Source of the DNA: an uncultured SAR116 cluster alpha proteobacterium | Lineage (GTDB): Bacteria > Pseudomonadota > Alphaproteobacteria > Puniceispirillales > Puniceispirillaceae | DNA: 64,000 nucleotides | Assembly (NCBI GenBank): GCA_902523435.1 | Contig: CABYZM010000004.1 | Location: forward strand, 7,501-71,500 | Reading direction: 5' to 3' | In this document: positions 40,955 to 50,188 of the stretch, in pieces | Position numbering within the stretch: the stretch's first letter is position 1 | How the letters are laid out: each line of letters opens with the position of its first letter | Notes under the pieces: generated by a model | What the model saw: only the letters and a program-made list of their open reading frames with translations | The model's database searches: none | What the model was told of the DNA's origin: nothing | Position numbers and translations under genes: made by a program

Positions 40955-42724
40955 TTAGGGTTGCCGGGGTAATTTAGGCCGGATATGCAGCTCACGTAGC
41001 GCAATGTCATCAACCTCAGATGGGGCGTTCATCATTAAATCTTCAGCCTTGCCATTCATAGGAAACATAATGACCTCACGGATATTGGGCTCGTCAGCAA
41101 TCAGCATCACCATCCGGTCAATACCCGGGGCAATTCCACCATGCGGCGGCGCGCCAAATTTAAAAGCATTAATCATGCCTGCGAACTGGTCATCAACCAC
41201 TTCCGGCCCATAGCCAGCAATGTCAAAAGCTTTATACATTACCTCCGGTAAATGGTTCCGGATAGCCCCACTTGACAATTCCACCCCGTTGCAGACCAGG
41301 TCATACTGCCAGGCTTTAATTGTAAGCGGGTCTTGGGTATTCAGAGCATCAAGTCCGCCTTGCGGCATTGAAAATGGGTTATGCGAGAATTCAATTTTGC
41401 CTGTTGCCTCATCCAGTTCAAACATCGGAAAATCAACGATCCAGCAGAATTTAAAGCTTTTATAATCAATCAGATTTTGCTCTACCCCAATCCGCACACG
41501 TGCCTTTCCGGCGAGAGTGGCTGCTTCACTCGCAGGTGCGCAGGCAAAAAAGGCTGAATCACCATCACTCAACCCTAAACGGGTGCGAATTTCCTCAGCT
41601 TTTTCGGCTCCAAGCGCCTTCGCCACCGGACCACGGGCTTCGCCTTCACCATAAATGATATAGCCCATGCCTGGTGCGCCTTCACCTTGCGCCCAACTGT
41701 TCATTCTGTCCGCAACCGCCCGGCTACCGCATCCTGGCCCTGGCACAGCGCGAACCACCGCCCCTTTCTCAATATTTTTGGCAAAAATAGAAAAATCAGA
41801 ACCGTCAAAAATATCAGTTACATCAGCAATTTCGATCGGAACCCGCAAATCAGGCTTGTCTGAGCCATATTTCAGAATAGCCTCATCAAATGGGATGTGT
41901 ATGAAGTCAGGATCGATCTGCTTATCTGAAAATTCTTCAAATACACCCCGAATTACAGGTTCAACGGCAGCAAATATATCTTTCTGTTCAACAAAACTCA
42001 TCTCAAGATCAAGTTGGTAAAATTCACCTGGGCTACGGTCAGCGCGGCTGTCTTCATCACGGAAACAGGGCGCAATCTGAAAATAACGGTCAAAACCAGA
42101 AACCATTATGAGCTGTTTGAATTGCTGAGGTGCCTGCGGCAGGGCATAAAATTTACCGGGATGCAGCCTTGCAGGCACGAGAAAATCACGTGCTCCTTCC
42201 GGTGATGAGGCTGTCAGAATTGGTGTTTGAAACTCTGTGAAGCCTTGAGCAACCATACGCTGGCGGATAGACTGAATTATCTGCGCACGAAGCATCATAT
42301 TCCCATGCGGTCGGCTACGGCGCAGATCAAGATACCGGTACTTGAGCCTTACTTCTTCACCAGAATCCTCATCAGAATTGACCTGCAGAGGCAATGTTTC
42401 AGCAGCAGACTGAACGATGAAATCCTCTATATGGACCTCAATCTCTCCCGTGGGGAGATTGCCATTGACTGTATCTTCTGAACGAGCCCTGACTTTGCCG
42501 GTAATGGTCACAACGGTCTCATTACGCACATCCTCAGCTTTGGCAAAGGCTGCATCAGTGTTGTCCGTCACACATTGTATCAACCCGTAATGATCACGCA
42601 AATCAATAAACACAACACCGCCATGATCACGTTTGCGATGGACCCACCCGGATAATCTGACGGTCTGACCAATATCTGTGGACCTTAAAGCCTCACAATG
42701 ATGTGATCGATAAGGGTGCAACAT
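40955..42724 (-). CDS. aspS: Aspartyl-tRNA synthetase
   Basis: Class IIb synthetase of the long bacterial type, 589 residues from ATG 42724 ([14 protein letters not shown] eight bases upstream). N-terminal OB-fold anticodon domain ([23 protein letters not shown]), motif 2 ([19 protein letters not shown]), the bacterial GAD insertion, and motif 3 ([12 protein letters not shown]). Whether it also charges tRNA-Asn (non-discriminating form) cannot be decided from here. Lies downstream of the homocysteine methyltransferase gene. Confidence 0.96.
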   Translation of the reverse strand: MLHPYRSHHCEALRSTDIGQTVRLSGWVHRKRDHGGVVFIDLRDHYGLIQCVTDNTDAAFAKAEDVRNETVVTITGKVRARSEDTVNGNLPTGEIEVHIEDFIVQSAAETLPLQVNSDEDSGEEVRLKYRYLDLRRSRPHGNMMLRAQIIQSIRQRMVAQGFTEFQTPILTASSPEGARDFLVPARLHPGKFYALPQAPQQFKQLIMVSGFDRYFQIAPCFRDEDSRADRSPGEFYQLDLEMSFVEQKDIFAAVEPVIRGVFEEFSDKQIDPDFIHIPFDEAILKYGSDKPDLRVPIEIADVTDIFDGSDFSIFAKNIEKGAVVRAVPGPGCGSRAVADRMNSWAQGEGAPGMGYIIYGEGEARGPVAKALGAEKAEEIRTRLGLSDGDSAFFACAPASEAATLAGKARVRIGVEQNLIDYKSFKFCWIVDFPMFELDEATGKIEFSHNPFSMPQGGLDALNTQDPLTIKAWQYDLVCNGVELSSGAIRNHLPEVMYKAFDIAGYGPEVVDDQFAGMINAFKFGAPPHGGIAPGIDRMVMLIADEPNIREVIMFPMNGKAEDLMMNAPSEVDDIALRELHIRPKLPRQP

Positions 42725-42828
42725 CTCTGTCTCCATCACTTGAAAAACTACCGGAGTAAAACCCTGCCGCAGTATGCATCAAAACTGCCAAACTGCAAGC
42801 TTTTGTCTGGCTTAAGCCTCTATCGAAT

Positions 42829-43833
42829 TCAACTCCGCCGACGTCTGCGGCGGCGTCTGCTCTGCCCATCTTCGGCACTGTCAGGCAAATCTTTCCAAGG
42901 TTTACCCAGCTTTGCTTCAATTTCTGTGAGCGTTGCTGTGCTTGCCAAAGGGGTCTGGTTCAAAGCCTGTGCCATCAACCGGACATGTTCAGGACTAGTC
43001 CCGCAGCAGCCACCAATGATTTTTACCCCCAAATCACGAGCCAGAACCGCGTAATCAGCCATCAGTTCAGGCGTGCCATGATAATGAACCTTCCCATCAA
43101 CATAAACAGGAATGCCACAATTGCCTTTCGCGATGACAGCTGGGTTTTTTTCTCTATGTTTAAATTTATACACAGTATCCAGAAGCTCAGCCGGACCAAT
43201 CCCACAATTAGCCCCAAAGGCGTCAAGACCAAGTGATGTTGCAAATTCGGTGTAGGCAGCTGGTGTGACCCCCATCATGGTCCGTCCTGCCGTATCAAAG
43301 GTCATTGTTGCTGCGACAGGCAGATTTGTCCGCCGCGCTCCTTTGACAGCAGCTTCAACTTCTTCCAGTGATGACATGGTTTCAATCCACAGCAGATCTG
43401 CTCCACCCTCAGCCAGAGCAAAGGCCTGTTCAGCAAAAGCCTGCTCAGCAGCGTCAGATGTTAATGCGCCAAGGGGCTGGAACAGCTCCCCTGTCGGGCC
43501 CATGGACCCAGCAACTAGAACTTGTTTATCTGCCGCATCTGCTGCCTGACGGGCCAGTCCTGCAGCGGCCAAATTCAGCGCATTCACGCTATTCTCAGCC
43601 TGATGCAACTTTAAGCGAAACGATGTACCGCCAAAAGAATTGGTCAAAATAATATCAGCCCCGGCCGCAACAAAGCTAGCATGTAAAGTGGTTACACGGT
43701 CTGGATATTCAACATTCCATAATTCTGGCGGATAACCGGTTTCAAGCCCCGCATGAAAAAAATTTGTTCCTGTTGCGCCATCTGCCAACAACCAGTCTCT
43801 TGTTGCGAATATCTGTTCAAATGTTTGTCTCAT
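42829..43833 (-). CDS. Homocysteine S-methyltransferase family protein (betaine-homocysteine type)
   Basis: 334 residues with a zinc-dependent TIM-barrel fold: LADGATGTNFF, ILTNSFGGT, the first zinc Cys in ANCGIG and the Cys pair in GGCCGTSPEHV. No cobalamin-binding domains, so it is a stand-alone methyltransferase; overall pattern suggests betaine or a related methyl donor feeding methionine synthesis, but dimethylsulfoniopropionate or S-methylmethionine are also possible. The C-terminus ends in eight consecutive arginines and a serine, unusual for the family. Confidence 0.85.
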   Translation of the reverse strand: MRQTFEQIFATRDWLLADGATGTNFFHAGLETGYPPELWNVEYPDRVTTLHASFVAAGADIILTNSFGGTSFRLKLHQAENSVNALNLAAAGLARQAADAADKQVLVAGSMGPTGELFQPLGALTSDAAEQAFAEQAFALAEGGADLLWIETMSSLEEVEAAVKGARRTNLPVAATMTFDTAGRTMMGVTPAAYTEFATSLGLDAFGANCGIGPAELLDTVYKFKHREKNPAVIAKGNCGIPVYVDGKVHYHGTPELMADYAVLARDLGVKIIGGCCGTSPEHVRLMAQALNQTPLASTATLTEIEAKLGKPWKDLPDSAEDGQSRRRRRRRRS

Positions 43834-43875
43834 AACTCAGTCTTACTCTGATAGGCGGTAAGGGACTATGCGTCG

Positions 43876-44085
43876 CTATTTCTTCTGGCGACGCCGTATC
43901 CGTCTAGGGTGAAGACCTGTTTTTTCAGATCGGCGCTGTTTCAGGTCTTGCAGGAGTTCAGCTTGCTCATATGTGCTCATTGCCGACCACCTAGCAATCT
44001 CCCGGCGGCTTCGATAACAGCCCAGACAATTTCCAGTTTCCGGGTCAATCTGACAAATACTTATGCAGGGTGAAGGCAACGTCAT
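43876..44085 (-). CDS. DUF1289 domain protein
   Basis: 69 residues. Four cysteines in CISICQIDPETGNCLGCYRS form the DUF1289 zinc-like or Fe-S-like motif, followed by EIARWSAMS. Short basic tail (RRIRRRQKK). AGGATAAAA precedes the ATG. Function not established. It lies 42 bases upstream of the homocysteine methyltransferase on the same strand and may share its transcript. Confidence 0.85.
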   Translation of the reverse strand: MTLPSPCISICQIDPETGNCLGCYRSRREIARWSAMSTYEQAELLQDLKQRRSEKTGLHPRRIRRRQKK

Positions 44086-44144
44086 TCTTGTTTTATCCTG
44101 CTGTTATTTGGTCCCCAATCAGCCAGACTAGCCTGAAATGGCCC

Positions 44145-44669
44145 TTAGGCAGCTGCACTGTCACCATTCTGTTCTTCAAGGCAGACAGCCACAAAATCAC
44201 GCGTTATAATTGTGATTGACGTCTCATCATCTACCCATAACAGGCGGTTATGACGACCTGTCTCACCCTTATCGCGTATCAGTTCCGTCTGAATGGCTGT
44301 ATCTATTTCACTTATCAGGTTTAGCGCATCGCCCTGAACCAGAATGGGCATATTTTCTCGTAAAAACGCCTTGATAATGCGTGCGGCGTGTAATTCTTCA
44401 GCCAACATCTCAAGATGCATTTCACCAGACGGGATTATTAAGGCGTCATAATCAACTGCGAGCGTTTCTGAGAGCTGGGAATCAACAGGGTAAGACATGC
44501 CTAGCTGTGTCCCTGTCCGGCCCTGTACTAGTCCTGTAGACGCAGAAATCACTCTCAGCTGTGCGTTCTGGCCAATTAGCATCCTCTGAATTTCAACAAA
44601 ATTCTTTTCTTCAAATCCGGTGGCAACCATGATTGCAATTTTTTGACCTGAAAGCGTTGTCTTCGTCAT
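44145..44669 (-). CDS. DJ-1/PfpI family protein lacking the nucleophilic cysteine
   Basis: 174 residues from ATG 44669 (GGAG nine bases upstream). The flavodoxin-like DJ-1/PfpI fold is recognisable: IAIMVATGFEE, LIIPSGEMHLEML, and the nucleophile elbow. At the elbow the sequence is ILVQGDALNLI, with Gln about 112 where PfpI/DJ-1 enzymes have Cys (CHG), so protease, glyoxalase or chaperone chemistry that needs that Cys is unlikely. It may be a structural or binding protein. Only a 59-base gap separates it from DUF1289. Confidence 0.8.
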   Translation of the reverse strand: MTKTTLSGQKIAIMVATGFEEKNFVEIQRMLIGQNAQLRVISASTGLVQGRTGTQLGMSYPVDSQLSETLAVDYDALIIPSGEMHLEMLAEELHAARIIKAFLRENMPILVQGDALNLISEIDTAIQTELIRDKGETGRHNRLLWVDDETSITIITRDFVAVCLEEQNGDSAAA

Positions 44670-45320
44670 AAATATCACTCCATTTATGCATGTATTCGCC
44701 GTAAACTGATTTTAATGTCCTTGTTTGTAGTATCCTTGTTAACCGCGTCTGACCATAGACACCAGCTAAGTGCTACTCATTATTGAGCGGGCTGTTTCAA
44801 CTCTTCGTTGCCCACCATGTATATTTTGACCGGGAAAATGCCGATTAGGCACAGATATAAACCTAGTTACCGATTATGCGCGGTTTATACAGAGGGTAAG
44901 AAAAGATTTCAACCAATTTATGCGACATTGAGGTTGATTCAGGTTGGCATACCTGTTGGCGCTCTCTGACACTAAATAGCCAGACGTAATGGAGCGGACG
45001 ACGGGGTTCAAAAATGCGAACTTCTAGCTTGGAAAGCTCATGCTTTGTCGACTGGTCTGCACCCGCATTCTAATCTAAGGGAGTGTCGACGTTCAGAAAT
45101 TCTGTCAAGGCAATAGGTTTCTTTCAGGTCTATATTTTTGACACTTTATGTCTGCCAGATTAACACAGGTGTTTAGATACAAGTTAGGATTGTCTGATCT
45201 TCATAACAGCATTTAGCGTATAGAAAAGAAGAGAAATCAGGCATCAGCTGCTAGGGTACACATCGCTTGGTTGCATCAATGACATTTGTCACAAAAATGA
45301 GTAAGGATCGGATTTGAGTC
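44670..45320. other. Gene-free region before folE with several dyads
   Basis: About 650 bases with no convincing ORF (the longest ATG ORFs I see are around 20 codons). It holds several small inverted repeats: TATAAACC/GGTTTATA (44856-44863 and 44882-44889), CAGGT-TGGCAT-ACCTG (44940-44955), AGCTT-GGA-AAGCT (45026-45038), and GTCGAC at 45047 and 45085. No tRNA cloverleaf, SRP, tmRNA or RNase P signature recognised. It should carry promoters for folE and the DJ-1-like gene and may encode a small RNA. Confidence 0.45.
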
Positions 45321-45959
45321 ATGACACCATATGACAGCACTACACCTGAAAGAGAGAGCAGCACTGCATCTCAGCTGGAAACAGTAGAACAAAGACCAAG
45401 CAGGGAAGACGCCGAAAAAGCCGTAGAACTGCTGCTGCGCTGGGCTGGGGATGACCCGTCGCGCGAGGGGTTAGTGGATACACCTGCCCGTGTTGTCAGA
45501 GCTTATGAAGAATTTTTTTCCGGCTATCAAGAAGACCCTGAGGATATGCTAACCCGGACCTTCGAAGAGGTCGAAGGCTACGATGATATGGTGATGTTGC
45601 GCGGTATTGATCTGCAATCCCATTGTGAGCATCATATGGTTCCCATTTTGGGGCAGGCGCATATTGCCTACCTACCCGATCGCCGTGTTGTCGGCATATC
45701 CAAGCTAGCCCGTGTTCTGGATAGCTTTGGTAGACGCTTGCAAACACAGGAAACAATGACAGCACAAGTCGCAAATGCGATTCAGAACGCATTGAAACCA
45801 AAAGGTGTTGCAATCCTTGTTGACGCGAAACATCAATGCATGACGACAAGAGGCGTGAAGAAGCCCAACGTATCGATGGTTACCACTAGGTTTACTGGAC
45901 ATTTCAAGGATAATGCTGAACTGCGCGATCGTTTCTATCAGCATATTAAGCTTGGATAG
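45321..45959 (+). CDS. folE: GTP cyclohydrolase I (FolE1)
   Basis: Converts GTP to dihydroneopterin triphosphate, the first folate step. 212 residues, type I enzyme: zinc ligands in HCEHHMVPI and [29 protein letters not shown] in the middle, and the C-terminal DRFYQHI. Start has AAGGAT about 15 bases upstream. folD, which works later in one-carbon metabolism, is also in this window. Confidence 0.96.
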   Translation: MTPYDSTTPERESSTASQLETVEQRPSREDAEKAVELLLRWAGDDPSREGLVDTPARVVRAYEEFFSGYQEDPEDMLTRTFEEVEGYDDMVMLRGIDLQSHCEHHMVPILGQAHIAYLPDRRVVGISKLARVLDSFGRRLQTQETMTAQVANAIQNALKPKGVAILVDAKHQCMTTRGVKKPNVSMVTTRFTGHFKDNAELRDRFYQHIKLG

Positions 45960-46066
45960 TTTGACTGGACATTTTGGTTAAAACACGCCTATAACCTCAG
46001 CTATATCCAGCAGATCATGCTGGATGAAAGACCCCTAGCGCATGAGGATGAGGCGAAAAAACGCTG

Positions 46067-47512
46067 ATGCACGCTGCACCTGTTCTCAAAATCTTAGGTC
46101 TGTTGCTATCTATTCTGGCTGTTGCCATGCTTATCCCAATGTCTTTCGATTTAATCAGCGGCAATTTGGACTGGAATGCTTTTGCTGCTGCATCGTTGTT
46201 CACTGGCTTTATTGGTATCTGTCTATGGCTAGCCAACCGAAAGATCAATGACAATGAGCTTGGCCTGAAAGAGGCATTTTTGCTGACCAATGGTGCATGG
46301 GCCCTGATTGGTCTATTTGGCGCTTTGCCTTTTTACTTCTCAAGCCTTGAACTGTCCGTGGTTGATTCAGTTTTTGAGTCTACATCTGGCATCACCACCA
46401 CGGGTTCAACGATTTTAAGCGACATTGAGCAAGCTTCTTCAGGCCTGTTAATCTGGAGGGCTTTATTACAATGGCTAGGAGGAGTTGGGATCATTGTAAT
46501 GGCCATAGCTGTTTTGCCAATGCTGTCAGTTGGCGGAATGCAGCTGTTCCGCACAGAATCATTTGAGACAGCAGATAAGGTTATTCCCCGGGCTACTCAG
46601 CTGGCTGGGGGCATTTTTGCTGTCTATACTGGGCTGACTATTTTATGGACAGCTATGCTAGCTGGTGCTGGGATGCCCTCATTTGACGCTCTCGCACATG
46701 CAATGACAACACTTGCAACAGGTGGATATTCAACAAAAACATCTTCAGTTGGGGCATTTGACTCGCATCTGATTGAGCTAATTATAATTGCGGGCATGAT
46801 CGTTGGGAGCCTGCCATTTGTGCACTATCTGGCTCTGGCACGTGGCGGCTGGAAAGGACTGTGGAATGACCCGCAGGTTAAATGGTTTGTGGTTCTTATG
46901 GCTGCCGTTATTACTCTGATCACAATTGACCTAAACAAAGATGGTCATGGCTGGGCAGATGCCCTACGTCTGTCTTCATTTAACTCCATTTCCGTTTTAA
47001 CAGGCACAGGCTATGGAACAGCTGACTTTGCGCTGTGGGGTGGGGCGTCAACAACTATTCTCCTGATCTGCATGTTTATCGGCGGGTGTGCGGGGTCCAC
47101 CACCTGCGGAATTAAAATGTTCAGGCTTCAAGTGCTGGCGGCCAATATTAAGGTTCAACTTGCCCGGTTGCTAAGGCCTCACGCTGTTGTGATTGCTTAT
47201 TACAACAAGCGGCCTGTCCCAGAGCCGGTGCTGGATGCAGTTATGGGGTTTTTCTACCTTTATATACTGTGTTTTGTTGCGCTGACGATGATTTTAGGGC
47301 TGTTTGGCCTTGATTTTCAAACAGCATTATCAGGAGCAGCTACTTCTATCTCAAATGTTGGTCCAGGTTTGGGTGATGTAATTGGCCCAGCTGGTGACTT
47401 CAGCAATCTTCCAGCCGGTGCAAAATGGGCCATGTGTTTAGGCATGCTGCTTGGCCGCCTTGAGCTTTTCACAGTCCTAGTCATGCTAAGCCCACGTTTT
47501 TGGGGCCGTTAA
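46067..47512 (+). CDS. trkH: Trk-type potassium uptake protein TrkH
   Basis: Membrane subunit of a K+ transporter, 481 residues with four M1-P-M2 repeats. The four selectivity-filter loops can be read: SGITTTGST, TLATGGYST, LTGTGYGT and SNVGPGLG, each with the central Gly. The regulatory TrkA is not nearby. Starts about 107 bases after folE and converges with the lipoprotein gene, five bases apart. Confidence 0.94.
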   Translation: MHAAPVLKILGLLLSILAVAMLIPMSFDLISGNLDWNAFAAASLFTGFIGICLWLANRKINDNELGLKEAFLLTNGAWALIGLFGALPFYFSSLELSVVDSVFESTSGITTTGSTILSDIEQASSGLLIWRALLQWLGGVGIIVMAIAVLPMLSVGGMQLFRTESFETADKVIPRATQLAGGIFAVYTGLTILWTAMLAGAGMPSFDALAHAMTTLATGGYSTKTSSVGAFDSHLIELIIIAGMIVGSLPFVHYLALARGGWKGLWNDPQVKWFVVLMAAVITLITIDLNKDGHGWADALRLSSFNSISVLTGTGYGTADFALWGGASTTILLICMFIGGCAGSTTCGIKMFRLQVLAANIKVQLARLLRPHAVVIAYYNKRPVPEPVLDAVMGFFYLYILCFVALTMILGLFGLDFQTALSGAATSISNVGPGLGDVIGPAGDFSNLPAGAKWAMCLGMLLGRLELFTVLVMLSPRFWGR

Positions 47513-47517
47513 TTAAG

Positions 47518-48129
47518 TTATGGTCGAATAATTTCAGCGATGTTTGTGATCTGTTTGCGAGCTTCGATATCCAGCAAATTCACGGCCTCAATCATGACTT
47601 CCCTTACAGCAATTTGACGTTCATTCGGGGTCTTGGATTCGCTTAATGTGCGGGTTGTTGAGGCAATCACGTCGACAATACCCTGCTTACCACCAACAGG
47701 CTGTACCCACATTAGCTTTGTTACGATATCAACACGAATTTTACTTTCTTGCTGATCGGAAAAGACTTCTAAAAGGGCCGTACCCTGCGGCAGATCCGTC
47801 ACTTGGACACTGGCTTGTGAAATATCGAGAACAACTTCACCAGAACCGCCTACGGGCACCAATGCATATTTTGCCCAGTCCACCACCATCGACGATAGAT
47901 CGGGCACCAGCGTGTGCTCGATAAAAGGAGGCTCCATCGGCATCTGCCAGTTTTCAATAATTTCCAGCTTGCGAGCATCTACCCGAATTGATTCAAAGCC
48001 CGCAGGGTCATACTTTGACAGTGGGGGTGCAGCAGGAGGTGGATTTGCACATCCATTTAAGACAGCAAGAAGTCCAGCGAAAATCAGACAGGAAAAAATT
48101 CGTCTGCTTCGCAAAGGGTGGTTAATCAT
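47518..48129 (-). CDS. Putative lipoprotein of unknown function
   Basis: 203 residues. Signal peptide with lipobox LNGC (Cys27), then a Pro-rich linker (ANPPPAAPPLSKYDP), so it should be lipid-anchored in the outer or inner membrane facing the periplasm. The rest has alternating strand-like segments (FESIRVDARKLEI, GEVVLDISQASVQV, ESKIRVDIVTKL). No family with known function recognised. GAGGTGA precedes the ATG. About 130 bases separate it from hslO upstream. Confidence 0.82.
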   Translation of the reverse strand: MINHPLRSRRIFSCLIFAGLLAVLNGCANPPPAAPPLSKYDPAGFESIRVDARKLEIIENWQMPMEPPFIEHTLVPDLSSMVVDWAKYALVPVGGSGEVVLDISQASVQVTDLPQGTALLEVFSDQQESKIRVDIVTKLMWVQPVGGKQGIVDVIASTTRTLSESKTPNERQIAVREVMIEAVNLLDIEARKQITNIAEIIRP

Positions 48130-48260
48130 TCTAGTTCACCTCAGGCGGTTATGCCAACTATGTCGACAATGATAACAAAGCTTTGTAAAAATTGAAGCAA
48201 AAAGTCATCACATTTGCAGATGAATACTCTCTGCCTAATTTTGGTTCACCACCAAACTTA

Positions 48261-49220
48261 TTAAAAGTCTTGACTATGATAGCTTCGTGTTGTTTTACAA
48301 AACTCGCAATTAACAACCAAATGTCCTGTCTCATCGCTCATATCTATGCGCTGTTCAGGAGACAAGGACTGCAGCATCGATTCAACTTTTTCTGCTGAAC
48401 ACCGGCAATGATCAGACATCGGGCGAAAGGGCTGAATATGAAGTCCGTTGGCATGAAACAACCGGAACAACAGTTCATCAGGACGTAAGGTTGCATCAAG
48501 CAGTTCTGCCTTCTGTGCAGATGACATTAACACCATCGCTGTGTGCCATTCATCTTCAAGCGATGCTGCGGACCACTTTAGAGAGTCTTGACCACCCTCT
48601 TCAGCGATCTGTTGCAGGAACAGAGCCGCGCTCTGCCACCCTGAGGCTGTTTTTTGAGCAACCGTGATCACATTCGCAGCCAGCTGCTCAGAATTTTTGA
48701 ACCATGTCACAGCACAATGTCCCAAATGCGGACCTTCAAGTTCAACAATACCCTGATAGCGATGGGCAAAACCCCCACTTGGTGCGGCCTGATCAATTGT
48801 AAACGCGACGTGGCCTGCTCCCATCAGTCGAGGCAGAACAGCTGAACCTGATTCATTGAGTTGCGCTACCTGCTGATCATCAAAGGCAGCATAAGAGCGT
48901 ATATGACCATCTGATGTTACATCTGCAAACAAAGTTTTAACAGCCCCGTCACCTTTCGCCTGAACAGTGAAAACACCCTCAAATTTCAGGGTTGTGGACA
49001 AGCAAGCTGCGAGACCCATCATCTCTGCGCACACTTCACTGACATTATTCGGGTAAGCGTGACGGTCAAGAATTGATGCTGCCGGAGAAAACAAACGCGC
49101 AAGCCTGCCTCTAATTAGTGGTTTTGACTGGCTAGCCACCTCACCTGTCAGATAAAAGGGGACAACACAGCTTTGATCCGCAGCCGCCCTCTTTGCATTA
49201 TCAAATGACTTATCTACCAT
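48261..49220 (-). CDS. hslO: Redox-regulated chaperone Hsp33
   Basis: Holdase turned on by oxidative unfolding. 319 residues with the N-terminal chaperone core and a C-terminal zinc switch arranged CRC-x30-CEFC, which keeps the CxC and CxxC pairs of the family. Tail after the zinc motif is short. Upstream of the lipoprotein and downstream of argF on the same strand; the 33-base gap to argF suggests co-transcription. Confidence 0.94.
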   Translation of the reverse strand: MVDKSFDNAKRAAADQSCVVPFYLTGEVASQSKPLIRGRLARLFSPAASILDRHAYPNNVSEVCAEMMGLAACLSTTLKFEGVFTVQAKGDGAVKTLFADVTSDGHIRSYAAFDDQQVAQLNESGSAVLPRLMGAGHVAFTIDQAAPSGGFAHRYQGIVELEGPHLGHCAVTWFKNSEQLAANVITVAQKTASGWQSAALFLQQIAEEGGQDSLKWSAASLEDEWHTAMVLMSSAQKAELLDATLRPDELLFRLFHANGLHIQPFRPMSDHCRCSAEKVESMLQSLSPEQRIDMSDETGHLVVNCEFCKTTRSYHSQDF

Positions 49221-49253
49221 GAGCAGATACCTGACGTCACCATCACCCCCTAT

Positions 49254-50153
49254 TTAATAATTATTATTAAAAATATGGACCATGATGGCTTTTTGTGCGT
49301 GAAGACGGTTTTCAGCTTCATCGAACACAACTGATTGTGGGCCATCAATCACCTCAGCAGTGACTTCCTGTCCACGCAAAGCAGGCAGACAATGCAGGAA
49401 CAGCGCATCTGGCTGAGCAAGGTCAAGAAGCGTCTGGTTGACCTGAAACGGCTTTAAATCTTTAACCCTTGTGCCTTTATCATCACCCATTGATACCCAT
49501 ACATCTGTGACCAGCACACTGGCGTTACGGGCAGCCTCCTGCGCATCTTTTGTGACGACAATATTGGCCCCTTTTTCCAGCGCCCAGGCAATCAGCTCGG
49601 CAGATGGGTGGTAGGCCTCAGGTCCGACAAGCCTTAATTCAAACCCAAAAAGGGCAGCTGCTTCTATCCAGCTATTTGCAACATTATTCCCATCACCAAA
49701 CCAGACAATAATCTCATTATTAAGGCTACCATGATGTTCAATGACCGTCTGCAGGTCTGCCAGTATTTGACAGGGATGAGATCGGTCTGTAAGCCCGTTA
49801 ATAACGGGTATACTTGCATTTTTAACAAGCTCAGTCAGCGTCTCGTGCTTCATCGCCCTGATCATTAGACCATCCAGATAACGGGACAGAACCTTGGCTG
49901 TATCGCAAACTGTTTCGCCACGGCCTAGCTGCAGATCACTTGCAGCCAAAAACACTGGTGTTCCCCCTAGCTGGGAAATCCCCACCTCAAATGAGACCCG
50001 TGTCCGAGTAGACGGTTTTTCAAAAATCATGCCGATGTGAAGACCGTCGAGCGGCCGCCCCACATCGTGACCAGATTTCAAATCACGGGCGGTATCAAGC
50101 AAGGAACTTAAACGTTCCCTGTCAAAATCCTTTATATCCAGAAAGTGCCGCAT
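49254..50153 (-). CDS. argF: Ornithine carbamoyltransferase
   Basis: Makes citrulline from ornithine and carbamoyl phosphate. 299 residues with carbamoyl-phosphate site FEKPSTRTRVSFE, HPCQILADLQT and the ornithine-site loop LHCLPA. AAGGA ahead of the ATG. Follows argD by 35 bases; argD-argF (and probably hslO) form an operon typical of alphaproteobacteria. Confidence 0.97.
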   Translation of the reverse strand: MRHFLDIKDFDRERLSSLLDTARDLKSGHDVGRPLDGLHIGMIFEKPSTRTRVSFEVGISQLGGTPVFLAASDLQLGRGETVCDTAKVLSRYLDGLMIRAMKHETLTELVKNASIPVINGLTDRSHPCQILADLQTVIEHHGSLNNEIIVWFGDGNNVANSWIEAAALFGFELRLVGPEAYHPSAELIAWALEKGANIVVTKDAQEAARNASVLVTDVWVSMGDDKGTRVKDLKPFQVNQTLLDLAQPDALFLHCLPALRGQEVTAEVIDGPQSVVFDEAENRLHAQKAIMVHIFNNNY

Positions 50154-50188
50154 GGCGTTTATCCTTGTTGGTTCAGCACAACCGCGGC

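Noticed and set aside
45000-45030. GGGGTTCAAAA resembling a tRNA T-loop
   Set aside because: No matching T-stem, anticodon arm or acceptor stem around it.
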